Positions 7,005 through 15,842 of a DNA stretch of 64,000 nucleotides are shown in pieces. Source of the DNA: Chloroflexota bacterium (GTDB taxonomy: Bacteria > Chloroflexota > Dehalococcoidia > Lucifugimonadales > UBA3495). The notes under the pieces were generated by a model that was not told the DNA's origin, did not search any database, and saw nothing but the letters and a program-made list of their open reading frames with translations. Within the stretch, counting starts at the first letter, position 1. The number at the start of each line of letters is the position of its first letter. The stretch is taken from the NCBI GenBank assembly GCA_022573285.1, contig JACZUF010000005.1, positions 53,656 to 117,655 on the forward strand, written 5' to 3'. A program made the position numbers and the translations under genes.

Positions 7005-8387
7005 GTGGTAGCCGCTAGTATGAAGCTGCCGCGTCGAGGCCAGACTGGTTTTAACTTTACCTCCTCTAGTGAAAATATGGAAAAAGTTCGAATTGCGTTG
7101 AGTTCTTTGACTAGCAAGGTTTGCGGCCTTCTGGAAAAGATTGAGATTCATGAACAACCGGTCTGGACGGTAGTAGAACAGCCTGGCCAAGCCCCGCACG
7201 TCGCGCTTGATCCAACTAGACCCGCTATATCTGAAATTCAGGCTGGTTTGTCTCTGAGACTACTCGGAATGCCGGAATACAAATCTGTCGCGCTCGCCAT
7301 AGCCGAGGAGCCCGGGCTACAAGACGGGATAATTATTGATGTTCTAGGCGGCCTTCAGAAGCCTGAAGAAACTAATATTACGCGAGCATTGGTGGCGAAT
7401 TTTCTGTGGGGATATCTCGGAGAAGGGACTCAGCTAGGGTGGGACCAAACTAGGTTTGACGAGGCGTTTGATGCTTTAATCGAGGAGTTAGAGAAGAAGA
7501 GCATTCTGTTCCAATTAGTGGTGCCGCTAAGCAACTTGAAAATTGAGGTTGATTCAATCGAGTTTGACGAAGAATTGCGGCTCGCGCCGGCATCCGTTGA
7601 GGAGCTTGAAAGATGGCTCAACCCGAACGACTTTCTTGGAGTTTTTGGCTCGGGACGACCACGATGGGACAACAATTATGTGGACAGGCCAGCAGTGTTG
7701 CACGCCCGCAGGAATGTCGTGGGCAGCCCTCCTTCAAAATCCTTCGAACCTGGACGCATGCCTCGATTTAATATCGGTCCAGTAATTACGGCGCTTCGTC
7801 TTGTCATGGAAGTCCCAACCTTGCCCCTCTTCCAAGAACAACGTAATGAAGGCCTAATGACCTTTGGGTCTGGTGGTACTTCTTGGACGAGAACCGCACC
7901 TCCGTCACCATTCCAAATCGCCACTCTCGACGAAAAACATTCGAATCAGGTAAAGGCGGTCTGGGATGCCCTTCAAAATAGCCCGAATGTCGACCAATTA
8001 AAGTTGCCTCTAAGGCGATGGGAATCGGCAATATCGAGGCCGAACTTAGAGGACAGCCTGATTGACGCGTGGATCAGCTTGGAGGCTTTATTGTTGGGTG
8101 GACAAACAGCGGAATTGTCGTTCCGTGCGGCAGTCCACCTCGCCGAATTCCTCGGAACAAGCGGCAGTGAGCGCAAACAAATCTTCGAAGAGGCCAAAAT
8201 ATCATATACATGGAGGTCAGTGATTGTTCATGGTTCGTCCTCCAAAAGAGTCGCCAAAAAGCAGTCGCTCAATAAAACAACTGAAATTACGCTAGACCGG
8301 CTGCGGTCAGCGTTGCTCAGAGTCCTGGAACTTCCTCATAGGTTCGACCCTTCAAAATTAGAATCAGACCTTCTGAGCCGAGATTAG
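7005..8387 (+). CDS. Apea/HEPN-like putative RNase (island gene 2)
   Basis: 460 residues from GTG 7005 (ATG at 7020 is an alternative start). The C-terminal about 110 residues follow the Apea-like HEPN pattern: DSLIDAWISLEALL, then LSFRAAVHLAEFL, then a helix ending YTWRSVIVHGSSS. This gives an R-x4-H motif (Arg404, His409), the signature of HEPN ribonucleases used in abortive infection, toxin-antitoxin and other defence systems. The about 330 residues before it are not recognised and may be the sensor or substrate-selecting part. It lies between two membrane-protein genes in the integrase-less tRNA-Asp island, a typical place for defence cargo. Nuclease activity and defence role are inferred. 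Confidence 0.75.
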   Translation: MVAASMKLPRRGQTGFNFTSSSENMEKVRIALSSLTSKVCGLLEKIEIHEQPVWTVVEQPGQAPHVALDPTRPAISEIQAGLSLRLLGMPEYKSVALAIAEEPGLQDGIIIDVLGGLQKPEETNITRALVANFLWGYLGEGTQLGWDQTRFDEAFDALIEELEKKSILFQLVVPLSNLKIEVDSIEFDEELRLAPASVEELERWLNPNDFLGVFGSGRPRWDNNYVDRPAVLHARRNVVGSPPSKSFEPGRMPRFNIGPVITALRLVMEVPTLPLFQEQRNEGLMTFGSGGTSWTRTAPPSPFQIATLDEKHSNQVKAVWDALQNSPNVDQLKLPLRRWESAISRPNLEDSLIDAWISLEALLLGGQTAELSFRAAVHLAEFLGTSGSERKQIFEEAKISYTWRSVIVHGSSSKRVAKKQSLNKTTEITLDRLRSALLRVLELPHRFDPSKLESDLLSRD

Positions 8388-8419
8388 CCCTTTGGTTCTG
8401 TCGCTATAGACACCAACAT

Positions 8420-9205
8420 TTGAAGAACTTGATCAAGAGGTTTTGGATCTATCGAATCGGCTGGCTGCTGCTCACAGCGGCCTTATGTTGTTTGGGTGCT
8501 TCAGCTTACTATTTCGAAGAAACAGACCACGAATTTATCATCGCGGCTTTTCTACAAGGTGCAGCAGTATTTTTGGCGCTGTCGCTGGCGTATTTCTTCT
8601 TCGAAAGTAGAACTCATCAACGCCAGCGGCGACTCGACGAGGTCGTCAAACGAGCAATAGGGGATCTCCGAGCCCAAGCCGAAGCAGCAGTCATTGTCGC
8701 CACCGGCGTAGTTTGGGATCAGCCATCGGGTCATGACAATTTCGGACCCAACAGCAAACCCGGAGTTTTTGCAGAATCTCGGAAGTTGATTGTTGAAAGG
8801 TCACACCAAATACGGGATTACGAAACCAACATCCTCGACCGCGGCGGTCTATTTATGGCATCTCGCAGGTTTGAAGATCTTGCGTTTGAATGCGAAAAAT
8901 TGCTTCGAATACATGGCTCAGAGATCTCTCAACATGGGATTCTGGTGCGGTCATTACTCACGCTTGAAGAGAATGTGGCAACTGAGCAGCTCGTATGGGA
9001 CGCGTATCCTGAATCCTCGAAAGGAACTAGCATCGGACTGCCATCAGATGCGGCTTTCAACATCGTCACACTTGCGGCGGTGGCCTTAAGGTTGATCGAC
9101 GTGATTGAGAGCGAAAACTACATCGGCGACCCTGAGTACGAATCTATCAGGCACTTTAGGCCCGAAACCTTCCATCGCTCCCGGGATTGGGGGTTGTGGC
9201 GTTGA
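8420..9205 (+). CDS. Two-helix membrane protein of unknown function (island gene 3)
   Basis: 261 residues from TTG at 8420, 32 bp after the HEPN-like gene. Two transmembrane helices (about 12-30 and 40-62) with a short loop are followed by a basic, charged stretch (HQRQRRLDEVVKRA) and a helical cytoplasmic domain of about 180 residues. No family recognised and no enzymatic motif seen. The architecture (2 TM plus soluble domain) resembles effectors or sensors of membrane-linked defence systems, but that is a comparison of layout only. Same strand and tight spacing suggest co-transcription with the two preceding island genes. Confidence 0.65.
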   Translation: MKNLIKRFWIYRIGWLLLTAALCCLGASAYYFEETDHEFIIAAFLQGAAVFLALSLAYFFFESRTHQRQRRLDEVVKRAIGDLRAQAEAAVIVATGVVWDQPSGHDNFGPNSKPGVFAESRKLIVERSHQIRDYETNILDRGGLFMASRRFEDLAFECEKLLRIHGSEISQHGILVRSLLTLEENVATEQLVWDAYPESSKGTSIGLPSDAAFNIVTLAAVALRLIDVIESENYIGDPEYESIRHFRPETFHRSRDWGLWR

Positions 9206-9490
9206 TGAAACCCCACCACAAGCCAATCATGTCGCCATGCCGCTCCAGGGAAATGATTGCTTCTGCCCAACGATCCGGTCGACGGTGAAAGAATATTGGT
9301 GGTGGATGATGAGAAGGTCTATTTGCATGTTGAGGCGGGTCCGTGCAATGACTTACCGCAATAGGGTTGCCGACACCATTCCAGACGAACGGAATAGCCA
9401 CGATCATCATCTATTTCTCAATTAGGAGGGGAAGCAGACCGCCTTTTTGTGCCTGGCGGTGACATTTTCGCTTGGTTTTTTCCGAGCATT
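9206..9490. other. Right end of the island, non-coding
   Basis: No convincing gene. It holds the right copy of the 17-bp subterminal repeat (9400-9416) and a weak ACCGCC/GGCGGT hairpin around 9438-9460 that could end the island transcript. Confidence 0.5.
9400..9416 (+). repeat. Island subterminal repeat, right copy
   Basis: ACGATCATCATCTATTT, identical to 6081-6097 and in the same orientation, 74 bp inside the right att repeat. Confidence 0.6.
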
Positions 9491-9536
9491 CTGTCACGCC
9501 GAAGATCGTGGGTTCGAATCCCATCCGGGTCGCCAT
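9491..9536 (+). repeat. attR-like 46-bp direct repeat (tRNA-Asp 3' half)
   Basis: An exact copy of 5963-6008 without tRNA 5' half or promoter, so not a functional tRNA gene. It marks the right boundary of the island. Confidence 0.9.
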
Positions 9537-9604
9537 CCCTTCCCACCTTTGATTCCTCTTGATCCTCCAGCTCCCTAGCCCGTTTTTCGCCCCTGCGGTT
9601 CCCG

Positions 9605-11260
9605 TTATCTGGATACCCACCCGCCGTAGACCGGGAACTGGCTGCAGATGAACTCTATGTAGGACGGCTGGCCGGACTCGTTGGCGGAGAAGGCGCGCTT
9701 CAGGGCCAGGACCACTTCGGACGGCTCGGTTACCCGTTCGGTGTGATAGCCCAGTTCCCCGATGACCTTAGACATATCGACTTCGTTGTAATCCAGCACC
9801 TTATGGGTGAAGGGGTCGTGGCCGTCGCCCCAGAATCCAGGGCCATACCCGGCAAACCCGCCGTTGCTCACGTGGACCACCGTGATTCCCATCTTCTGCC
9901 GCAGCGGGACCTCCAGGTTGCCCATCATGTATCCCAGACCAGCTTCGCCGGTGACCGCGACACATTGTTTCTGAGGGAAAGCGAGCTTGGCCGCGATGGT
10001 AGCAGCCAGGCTGAACCCCAGGGAAGAGACGTTGCCCCACCCCAGGAACCCCCGGGGCACCAACGTGTCGTACACCGTGCTCAACTGGTCCCGGGTGTTC
10101 CCGGAATCATGGGTGAGGAAGGAGTTGAGGGGGTCCAGCGCTTCCATCAGCCCGGCATAGACCTTGTAGGGGTTTATAGGTTTGTCGGTTGACGCCATGG
10201 CCTCACGGTATTTGACCATTGCGGATTCACGGGCCGACTTGACCTCCGACGCCACGTTGCCGGCGGGCCTTCCATTGCCGGAGGTCTTGGCCGAAACCTC
10301 GGCTGTCAGCGCCTGCAGGGTGAAGCGCGCGTCGCCGATCAGCGCCTGGGCCGTGGGGTAGACCTTGTTCACGTGCAATTCGTCGATGTTGCAATGAATG
10401 ATGGTTTTGTTCACCGCATTGGGAATGCCGTGGGTGAACCGGCCTGGAGATAGGCTGGATCCCACCGCCAAGACGAGGTCGCATTTGTTCAGATAATGGT
10501 TGACTTGGTCCCCGCGGACCCCGACGAACAATGGATGGTCCCCCGGGAAGACCCCCATAGCCTTCAGGGTCGTGATAACCGGAGCGTTCACCAACTCGGC
10601 AAAGGATTTCAGCTCGGCTGAAGCGCCGGAATAGATCACGCCTTCGCCGGCGTAGATCAGCGGATTCTCGGCTTTCAGAAGCAGATCGACGGCCGCGGCA
10701 ACGTCCGCCGGGTCTGGAGCCGACTTCCAGCCCTTCACCGGGATGTACGGGTCCGCCGTTTCATCGTACTGGGCGTCGGCGTCGGGAATGGCTAGCACCA
10801 CCGGTCCGGGCCGGCCGGTGCGAAGCATGGTGAACGCCCGCCGCATGAACTCGGGCAGCCGCTCCGGTTTGTCCAGGTGACCGTACCATTTGGACACCGA
10901 TTTCAAGCTGGAGGTCACGTCGAACTGGCTATTTTCAGTGTCACCGATGGAGATACCGTCGGTGATGCATAGGACGGGAGAACCGTCCTCGAAGGCCTGG
11001 GCCATTCCGGCGTAGGCCACCTGCAGTCCAGCGGCATTCACTCCCCCCTGGAACGTGACAACACCGTTCTTTGTGCCGGCCGATATTCTGGAGAAGGCAT
11101 CGGCCAAGGCGACGGCATAGCGGTCGTCCCGCATCATCACCAAGGGCATGCCCTCCCGGCCCAGGGCGTTGTTCACCTTACAAACCGGGAAGGTGGAGAC
11201 CCATTCCACACCTTCCTGTTTGAGTATGCGAGCTATCCCAGTGGCCACATCGATAGTCAT
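9605..11260 (-). CDS. Thiamine-diphosphate enzyme, acetolactate-synthase-like
   Basis: About 551 residues with the three-domain layout of the ThDP decarboxylase/carboligase family. The C-terminal ThDP motif is GEAGLGYMMGNLE...NGG, and the middle domain contains GVRGDQVNHYLNKCDLVLAVGSSLS. The N-terminal segment where the family has the cofactor-activating Glu (RHEQGA) reads MRDDRYAVALADAF, so the Glu position appears to be Asp46. ATG at 11260 is chosen because AGGAGG lies 8 nt upstream; an in-frame start at 11290 is less likely. The substrate is unknown; sulfopyruvate or phosphonopyruvate decarboxylase-like and acetolactate-like roles are all possible. It lies immediately beyond the island's right end. 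Confidence 0.85.
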   Translation of the reverse strand: MTIDVATGIARILKQEGVEWVSTFPVCKVNNALGREGMPLVMMRDDRYAVALADAFSRISAGTKNGVVTFQGGVNAAGLQVAYAGMAQAFEDGSPVLCITDGISIGDTENSQFDVTSSLKSVSKWYGHLDKPERLPEFMRRAFTMLRTGRPGPVVLAIPDADAQYDETADPYIPVKGWKSAPDPADVAAAVDLLLKAENPLIYAGEGVIYSGASAELKSFAELVNAPVITTLKAMGVFPGDHPLFVGVRGDQVNHYLNKCDLVLAVGSSLSPGRFTHGIPNAVNKTIIHCNIDELHVNKVYPTAQALIGDARFTLQALTAEVSAKTSGNGRPAGNVASEVKSARESAMVKYREAMASTDKPINPYKVYAGLMEALDPLNSFLTHDSGNTRDQLSTVYDTLVPRGFLGWGNVSSLGFSLAATIAAKLAFPQKQCVAVTGEAGLGYMMGNLEVPLRQKMGITVVHVSNGGFAGYGPGFWGDGHDPFTHKVLDYNEVDMSKVIGELGYHTERVTEPSEVVLALKRAFSANESGQPSYIEFICSQFPVYGGWVSR

Positions 11261-11568
11261 TGGTCGGTCCTCCTGTTGATTTGGCTTCACGGCACGACGG
11301 CGTCATGTGGGCCGGCGAGTTTACATCATTGAAACAAACAGGTGCTACTCTAGTCGAGCGGCCCCTGGATTACAACTCGAAAACACCCGGCTGGTGGGGA
11401 AACTGGGGTTGGAATGTATCGACGGACGGTGCTTCTGCGCAGATTTGACCAAGTCCGCGGATTCTCGCTATAGTTTTCCCACGAAACCGAGGTGGGAAGC
11501 GCCGCGGGGACTGCCGCGCATCCCTAATGTGAATCCTTGCGGAGCCCAGGAATAGAGGACGGAGAGTT
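11261..11568. other. Intergenic region between divergent ThDP and glutamine synthetase genes
   Basis: About 308 bp without a credible gene. It contains the promoter of the glutamine synthetase gene at 11445-11474 and the ribosome binding sites of both genes. Confidence 0.6.
11445..11474 (+). promoter_or_regulatory. Promoter of the glutamine synthetase gene
   Basis: TTGACC (11445-11450), 18-nt spacer, TATAGT (11469-11474), about 95 bp before the ATG. The long leader could carry regulation, but no clear riboswitch or attenuator was seen. Confidence 0.6.
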
Positions 11569-12573
11569 ATGAGTTACAAGGCTGAGTACATCTGGGTTGA
11601 TGGACAAAAACCCACCGCCAAGCTACGTTCCAAGGGAAAGGTGGTAGCCGACGGAGAGGAGCCGCCCATCTGGGCCTTCGATGGTTCGAGCACCAACCAG
11701 GCCACCGGCGAGGATTCCGACTGTGTCCTGAATCCGGTTTTCGTTTGCCCCGACCCCGTACGGGGCGGAGACCACAAACTGGTGATGTGTGAGGTCCTCC
11801 TCACCGACATGAGCTCCCATCCCTCTAACACCAGGGCGGCCTGCGCCGCGTCGTCCGAGAAGTACGCCGAGCTAGACATGTGGTTCGGGATCGAGCAGGA
11901 ATACACCTACTTCGACGGCGTTAAGCCCCTGGGCTGGCCGGACAACGGGTTCCCCGCTCCCCAGGGCGGTTATTACTGTGGCGTGGGCTCCGATGAGGTG
12001 TTCGGACGTCCCATCGTGGAAGCCCACCTTGACGCCTGCATGGAAGCCGGATTGGCCATTTCCGGGATCAACGGGGAGGTCATGCCGGGTCAGTGGGAAT
12101 TCCAGATTGGCCCGGTGGGCGCCCCCGCCGTTGCCGACCACCTCTGGGTAGCCCGGTGGCTCCTCTACCGGATCGGCGAGCAGTTCAACGTCAGCGCCAC
12201 ACTTGACCCCAAGCCGGTCAGGGGCGACTGGAACGGGGCCGGCGCCCACTGCAATTTCTCCACCGTCCAGATGAGAAACGACTACGACGCTTGTGTCGCG
12301 GCCGCCGAGGCTTTGGCGACACGGCACGACCTCCACATCGCCAACTACGGCGACCGGATCGAAGAGCGGTTGACCGGCGAACACGAGACCTGCTCCTACA
12401 AGGAGTACCGGTACGGCGTCTCGGACCGAGGCGCTTCGGTCAGGATTCCCTGGCAGGTCGCCCGGGACAGGAAGGGCTACATCGAAGACCGCCGTCCCAA
12501 CGCCAACTGCGACCCATACGTGGTGACCCAGCTCATTCTGGACACCGTCTGCGGAGCCGTCACCGGGAAATAA
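11569..12573 (+). CDS. glnII: Glutamine synthetase, type II
   Basis: 334 residues, the length and pattern of the eukaryote-like GSII family, not the about 450-residue GSI. The beta-grasp start (AEYIWVDG, PIWAFDGSSTNQATGEDSDCVL) is typical. Metal and substrate motifs WFGIEQEYTYF, GINGEVMPGQWEFQIGP and the ATP/glutamate segment GDWNGAGAHCNFST are intact. ATP-dependent ligation of ammonia to glutamate in the cytoplasm is the expected activity. RBS GGAGAG lies just before ATG 11569, and a consensus-like promoter lies upstream. Single gene, ending at a bidirectional terminator at 12606. GSII in bacteria is often a secondary enzyme; whether a GSI exists elsewhere is not visible. Confidence 0.93.
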   Translation: MSYKAEYIWVDGQKPTAKLRSKGKVVADGEEPPIWAFDGSSTNQATGEDSDCVLNPVFVCPDPVRGGDHKLVMCEVLLTDMSSHPSNTRAACAASSEKYAELDMWFGIEQEYTYFDGVKPLGWPDNGFPAPQGGYYCGVGSDEVFGRPIVEAHLDACMEAGLAISGINGEVMPGQWEFQIGPVGAPAVADHLWVARWLLYRIGEQFNVSATLDPKPVRGDWNGAGAHCNFSTVQMRNDYDACVAAAEALATRHDLHIANYGDRIEERLTGEHETCSYKEYRYGVSDRGASVRIPWQVARDRKGYIEDRRPNANCDPYVVTQLILDTVCGAVTGK

Positions 12574-12605
12574 CGCTTTAACCGCCGGACCCGTAAAGCG
12601 ACACG

Positions 12606-12644
12606 ACAAGGACCCGCTCTTGAAAAACAGGGGCGGGTTCTTGT
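12606..12644. terminator. Bidirectional terminator between convergent genes
   Basis: A 12-bp stem (12606-12617 with 12633-12644, one G-T pair) between glnII and the aspartate-dehydrogenase-like gene. Confidence 0.65.
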
Positions 12645-12651
12645 CGGGGGG

Positions 12652-13455
12652 TTAGGTGCCGATGCGGAAAGGATCGACGGCGTCCTGCACGGAGCGGATG
12701 ATGGACAGGGCGGTGAGACGGCCGGTGCGGGGGTTCTCCGAGGGGATGTTCTCGATGTGGACCCTCAAGACCCCGAATTCGCCGACGACTTCTATGTCGT
12801 GAACATTGCGTTCCAGTCCGGGCACGGCCACCATCTTGACCAGGGTCTTGTCGGGGCCCAGTCCGGCCAGGCTGACGGCGGCCGACACGTTCAGGTTGGC
12901 CGGGAATCCCTTCACCGCCTCCCGGGCAGTCCCGGAGAAGACCTCCAACTCCTCCTCCAGGCCTTCCAAGCTGATTCCGTTCTCGACCAGGTGCGGCGCG
13001 CCCTCCAGGCCGATCGGCGGCTTGCGGGACACCATGGTCACATGATCGACCCGGCCGGCGCAGGCCGATTTGATCCCGTCCAGGCCCGCAATCGCGCCGG
13101 AAGGGGCCAACAGGCGGCAGCCCGTTTTTCGCGCTTCCTCGATGATTCCAGGATTTTCCAGCAGGGCGCCGATGCTGATGACCATTAGGTCTTTCCCTGC
13201 GGCGAAGGTCTCTCTGGCCAGGTCGGGGACGACATGGCCGCCCGCCGTCTCAACTATCAGGTCGGACCGGGAGATAAGCTCCTGGCGGTCCAGGTAGGGA
13301 GGTGGGGAATTCAGGGTGCCCAGAAATTCGCGGGCCCGGCCCTCGTCGCGGCTGGTGACACCGGCCACCGGCACGTTCAACTGGCCGGAGTCGGCCGCCC
13401 GGAGCAGGGATTCGCCTATGGCCCCGCATCCAACGATTCCGATCGACTGGGCCAT
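12652..13455 (-). CDS. L-aspartate dehydrogenase-like oxidoreductase
   Basis: 267 residues. The Rossmann start SIGIVGCGAIGESLL binds NAD(P), and the mid-region LLAPSGAIAGLDGIKSA and the late motif NPRTGRLTALSIIRS match the aspartate dehydrogenase/NadX domain. The family oxidises L-aspartate to iminoaspartate, feeding NAD synthesis, or acts on related amino acids. RBS GAGGAG precedes ATG 13455. No nadA or nadC gene is nearby, so a role in NAD synthesis is not supported by context. It is convergent with glutamine synthetase and divergent from the MBL hydrolase. Confidence 0.8.
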   Translation of the reverse strand: MAQSIGIVGCGAIGESLLRAADSGQLNVPVAGVTSRDEGRAREFLGTLNSPPPYLDRQELISRSDLIVETAGGHVVPDLARETFAAGKDLMVISIGALLENPGIIEEARKTGCRLLAPSGAIAGLDGIKSACAGRVDHVTMVSRKPPIGLEGAPHLVENGISLEGLEEELEVFSGTAREAVKGFPANLNVSAAVSLAGLGPDKTLVKMVAVPGLERNVHDIEVVGEFGVLRVHIENIPSENPRTGRLTALSIIRSVQDAVDPFRIGT

Positions 13456-13618
13456 AACTTCATCTCCTCAGCTTTTTATCTCGCAGACAAGATGTTACCA
13501 TTCCCCCGGCCCCGATTGCCGCGTTCCACGCATGCCTATGCGCGTCTGCCCCCCGGATGCCCATGGACAGATTCACGGATGAGCGCCCCCGGCGCTATGA
13601 ATCTTTAAATAGGAACCG

Positions 13619-14746
13619 ATGCTAGAAACTGAAATCATCAAACGAGGCGACGATTCAGGAAACGGAACGCTCATTAAATACACCTCCCCCACCGGGGCCG
13701 TGATCAAGGCCATTGGGGTACCCCAATCGTGGAAAACGACCCTGGGGCCGACCTGGTGCTACGTGGTTGAGGGCGCCGGTCTGACACTGGTGGACCCGGG
13801 CTGTTTTGGGTCGGTGAGTTATCTGGAGCAGGGGCTGGAGCAACTGGGACATTCTTTGACCGCGGTGGACCACATCGTGGTCAGCCACGGCCACATGGAC
13901 CACGACGGGAGCTGCCCGCCGGTGGTCCGAAAGAGCGGCGCGGAGCTCTGGGCGCACGAGATCTACGGCTCCATGCTGCAGGCCGACCGTTGGGAGATGG
14001 AGATGGGCTGGCGGCGGGAGATCCAAGGGTTCCAAGCCTTCGAGACCTCCGATACCGTGGCATCGGTGAGAGAGCACCACGAACTTAACCGCAGGTTGAC
14101 CCTGGACCACCCGGTGACCGACGAACACCAGGCGGGCGGGTTCACCTTCTACCACACGCCCGGCCACTCACCCGACGAACTGTGCATCCTTTTTGAGCAG
14201 GTGCTGTTTTCGGGAGACCACATCCTGCCCTTGATAACGCCTCACCCGACCGTGACGATGAGTTACACCAGCTTCCAGTCGACCTTGCCGGCCGCCTACC
14301 GGGACCGCAATGAGATCTACGGCTTAAAGGCCCTGCTCACGTCGCTGAAGCGCATGGCTGAATTGGAGGGCGACATCACCGTGCTTCCGGCCCACCGGGC
14401 TTTTCATAGGGGCGTGTTAAACCCCATCGGGCTGGAGCGGGCCACGGAGATCGTGGAACACCATCGGAACCGGTGCCACGAGTTGACCGATATAATGAAG
14501 GCCGGCCCGATGGACCTAGCTTCCCTCACCAGAAAATATTTCTCCGGCCGGGAGTTGGAAGAGCAAAATTTCTTCCTGGCCTTCAGCGAGATCATGAGCC
14601 ACATAGAGCTGATGCAGGAGTCCGGGGACGTGTCCGTCACCGTGGACTCCGCCAACGGCAAAGTGTGGAGTAACGGTCTGGGACCCGGCGTGCTGGTCCG
14701 CTGGGAAGGGTCAGATTTGTTCTCGGCCTTGATCGACCGTCTATGA
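13619..14746 (+). CDS. Metallo-beta-lactamase-fold hydrolase
   Basis: 375 residues. The zinc motif SHGHMDHDG (His90, His92, Asp94, His95) is complete, followed by YHTPGHSPDEL, FSGDHIL and PAHRAF for the remaining ligands. The C-terminal about 110 residues are helical, as in MBL hydrolases with an extra winged-helix-like tail. The substrate is unknown; thioesters, lactones or cyclic nucleotides are all possible in the family. Single gene with its own RBS (AGGAACC) close to ATG 13619. Confidence 0.88.
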   Translation: MLETEIIKRGDDSGNGTLIKYTSPTGAVIKAIGVPQSWKTTLGPTWCYVVEGAGLTLVDPGCFGSVSYLEQGLEQLGHSLTAVDHIVVSHGHMDHDGSCPPVVRKSGAELWAHEIYGSMLQADRWEMEMGWRREIQGFQAFETSDTVASVREHHELNRRLTLDHPVTDEHQAGGFTFYHTPGHSPDELCILFEQVLFSGDHILPLITPHPTVTMSYTSFQSTLPAAYRDRNEIYGLKALLTSLKRMAELEGDITVLPAHRAFHRGVLNPIGLERATEIVEHHRNRCHELTDIMKAGPMDLASLTRKYFSGRELEEQNFFLAFSEIMSHIELMQESGDVSVTVDSANGKVWSNGLGPGVLVRWEGSDLFSALIDRL

Positions 14747-14805
14747 CGGGACCGGGACCAGTCAAATCCTCACCGGCTTTCACCTCTTCACTGTAGTCAC
14801 CGGGC

Positions 14806-15036
14806 TTAACCCTCTTTCATCCAATCGGCCACCCGCTCGCCGATCATGATGGTGGCGAAGTTGGCGTTGGCCCGCACCACGTTGGGCATGACCGAGGCGT
14901 CGGCCCTCCCGATGTTCTCCAGCCCATGCACCCGGCAATACTGGTCCACCACCGCGCTCTCGTCCGACGCCGGCCCCAGCTTGCAGGTCCCGGCGGGCGC
15001 ACTGGACCAGTGTGGTAGTTTATTGTCCTCAGTCAA
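14806..15036 (-). pseudogene. C-terminal remnant of a GMC oxidoreductase
   Basis: The 76 residues match only the end of the GMC (choline dehydrogenase/glucose oxidase) family: GTCKLGP...[27 protein letters not shown], then the usual NxN-type region and MIGERVADW. A full enzyme has more than 500 residues with an N-terminal FAD domain, all missing here. The upstream sequence is occupied by the start region of the crotonase gene on the other strand, so the rest was deleted. The reading frame of the fragment is still intact, suggesting a fairly recent deletion. Confidence 0.8.
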
Positions 15037-15083
15037 GTCACATCGTCAGGGCAACATCATTAGGCCAAAGGGAGGGAATCGAC

Positions 15084-15842
15084 ATGGCGACCTTGGAAGA
15101 ATACACCGGCAGATATGAGACGGTGCGGTTCGAGCGCACCGACGGCATCCTTCAGGTGACCTTTCATTCCGGGGATGGCAGTCTTCTATGGGGCGAAGCC
15201 TCGCACCGGGAGTTGGGCCACGCCTTCGCCGACATCGGCAGCGACGTCGAGAACAAAGCGGTCATCCTGACCGGCGCCGGGGACGATTATTGCGCCGAAT
15301 TCGAACCGGGCCGGTCTTCCAGAAGGATGCCCAAGGACTGGGACAAGACCTACTGGGAGGGCAAGCGGCTGCTGCTTAATCTGCTGGACATAGAGGTGCC
15401 CGTGATCGGTGCGGTCAACGGCCCGGCGCTGATCCACGCGGAGATACCGGTGCTATCCGACATTGTTTTGGCCTCGGAGACGGCCACTTTTCAGGATGCC
15501 CCCCACTTTCCCCGCGGGGTGGTGCCGGGGGACGGCGTCCACGTTGTCTGGCCCATGGTCTTGGGGACGAACCGGGGCCGGTACTTCCTTCTGACCGGCC
15601 AGACCCTTTCGGCGCCGGAGGCGCTGGGCCTGGGCGTCGTCAGCGAAGTGCTGCCGAAAGACCGTCTACTGCCCCGGGCCTGGGAATTGGCGCGGATGAT
15701 CGTGGAGCGTCCTCCCCTCACCATTCGTTACAGCCGGGCGGCAATGACCATGAACATCAAGCGCCAGATGCAGGACATGCTGGGCTACGGTCTGATGCTG
15801 GAGGGACTGGCCTACGTGGACAAGTCCTTGTCCGAAGAGTAG
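15084..15842 (+). CDS. Crotonase-family hydrolase, 6-oxocamphor-hydrolase-like
   Basis: About 252 residues. The crotonase core is clear: [17 protein letters not shown], then [34 protein letters not shown], then [25 protein letters not shown]. The EIPVLSDI and [11 protein letters not shown] segments are more like 6-oxocamphor hydrolase than enoyl-CoA hydratase, hinting at C-C bond cleavage of a cyclic diketone; this is from memory of the family and unproven. ATG at 15084 is chosen for AGGGAGG 8 nt upstream; the open frame extends to 15012. It is divergent from the GMC remnant. Confidence 0.82.
   Translation: MATLEEYTGRYETVRFERTDGILQVTFHSGDGSLLWGEASHRELGHAFADIGSDVENKAVILTGAGDDYCAEFEPGRSSRRMPKDWDKTYWEGKRLLLNLLDIEVPVIGAVNGPALIHAEIPVLSDIVLASETATFQDAPHFPRGVVPGDGVHVVWPMVLGTNRGRYFLLTGQTLSAPEALGLGVVSEVLPKDRLLPRAWELARMIVERPPLTIRYSRAAMTMNIKRQMQDMLGYGLMLEGLAYVDKSLSEE

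Larger units (their letters stand above)
5963..9536 (+). mobile_element. Integrase-less genomic island in tRNA-Asp (3,528 bp unit)
   Basis: The DNA between the exact 46-bp copies of the tRNA-Asp 3' half is visibly more AT-rich than the flanks. It carries three same-strand genes of unknown or HEPN-like type and holds subterminal repeats about 72-74 bp inside each end. No integrase, recombinase, replication or excisionase gene is present. The element is therefore either a satellite mobilised by an integrase encoded elsewhere or a remnant that lost its own. The genes that flank it (lipoprotein at 5234, ThDP enzyme at 9605) use the normal high-GC style of the window. Confidence 0.85.

Noticed and set aside
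9411..9620. Minus-strand frame containing MATRMGFEPTI
   Set aside because: It is the antisense of the tRNA-Asp 3' copy, a well-known false protein; no RBS.
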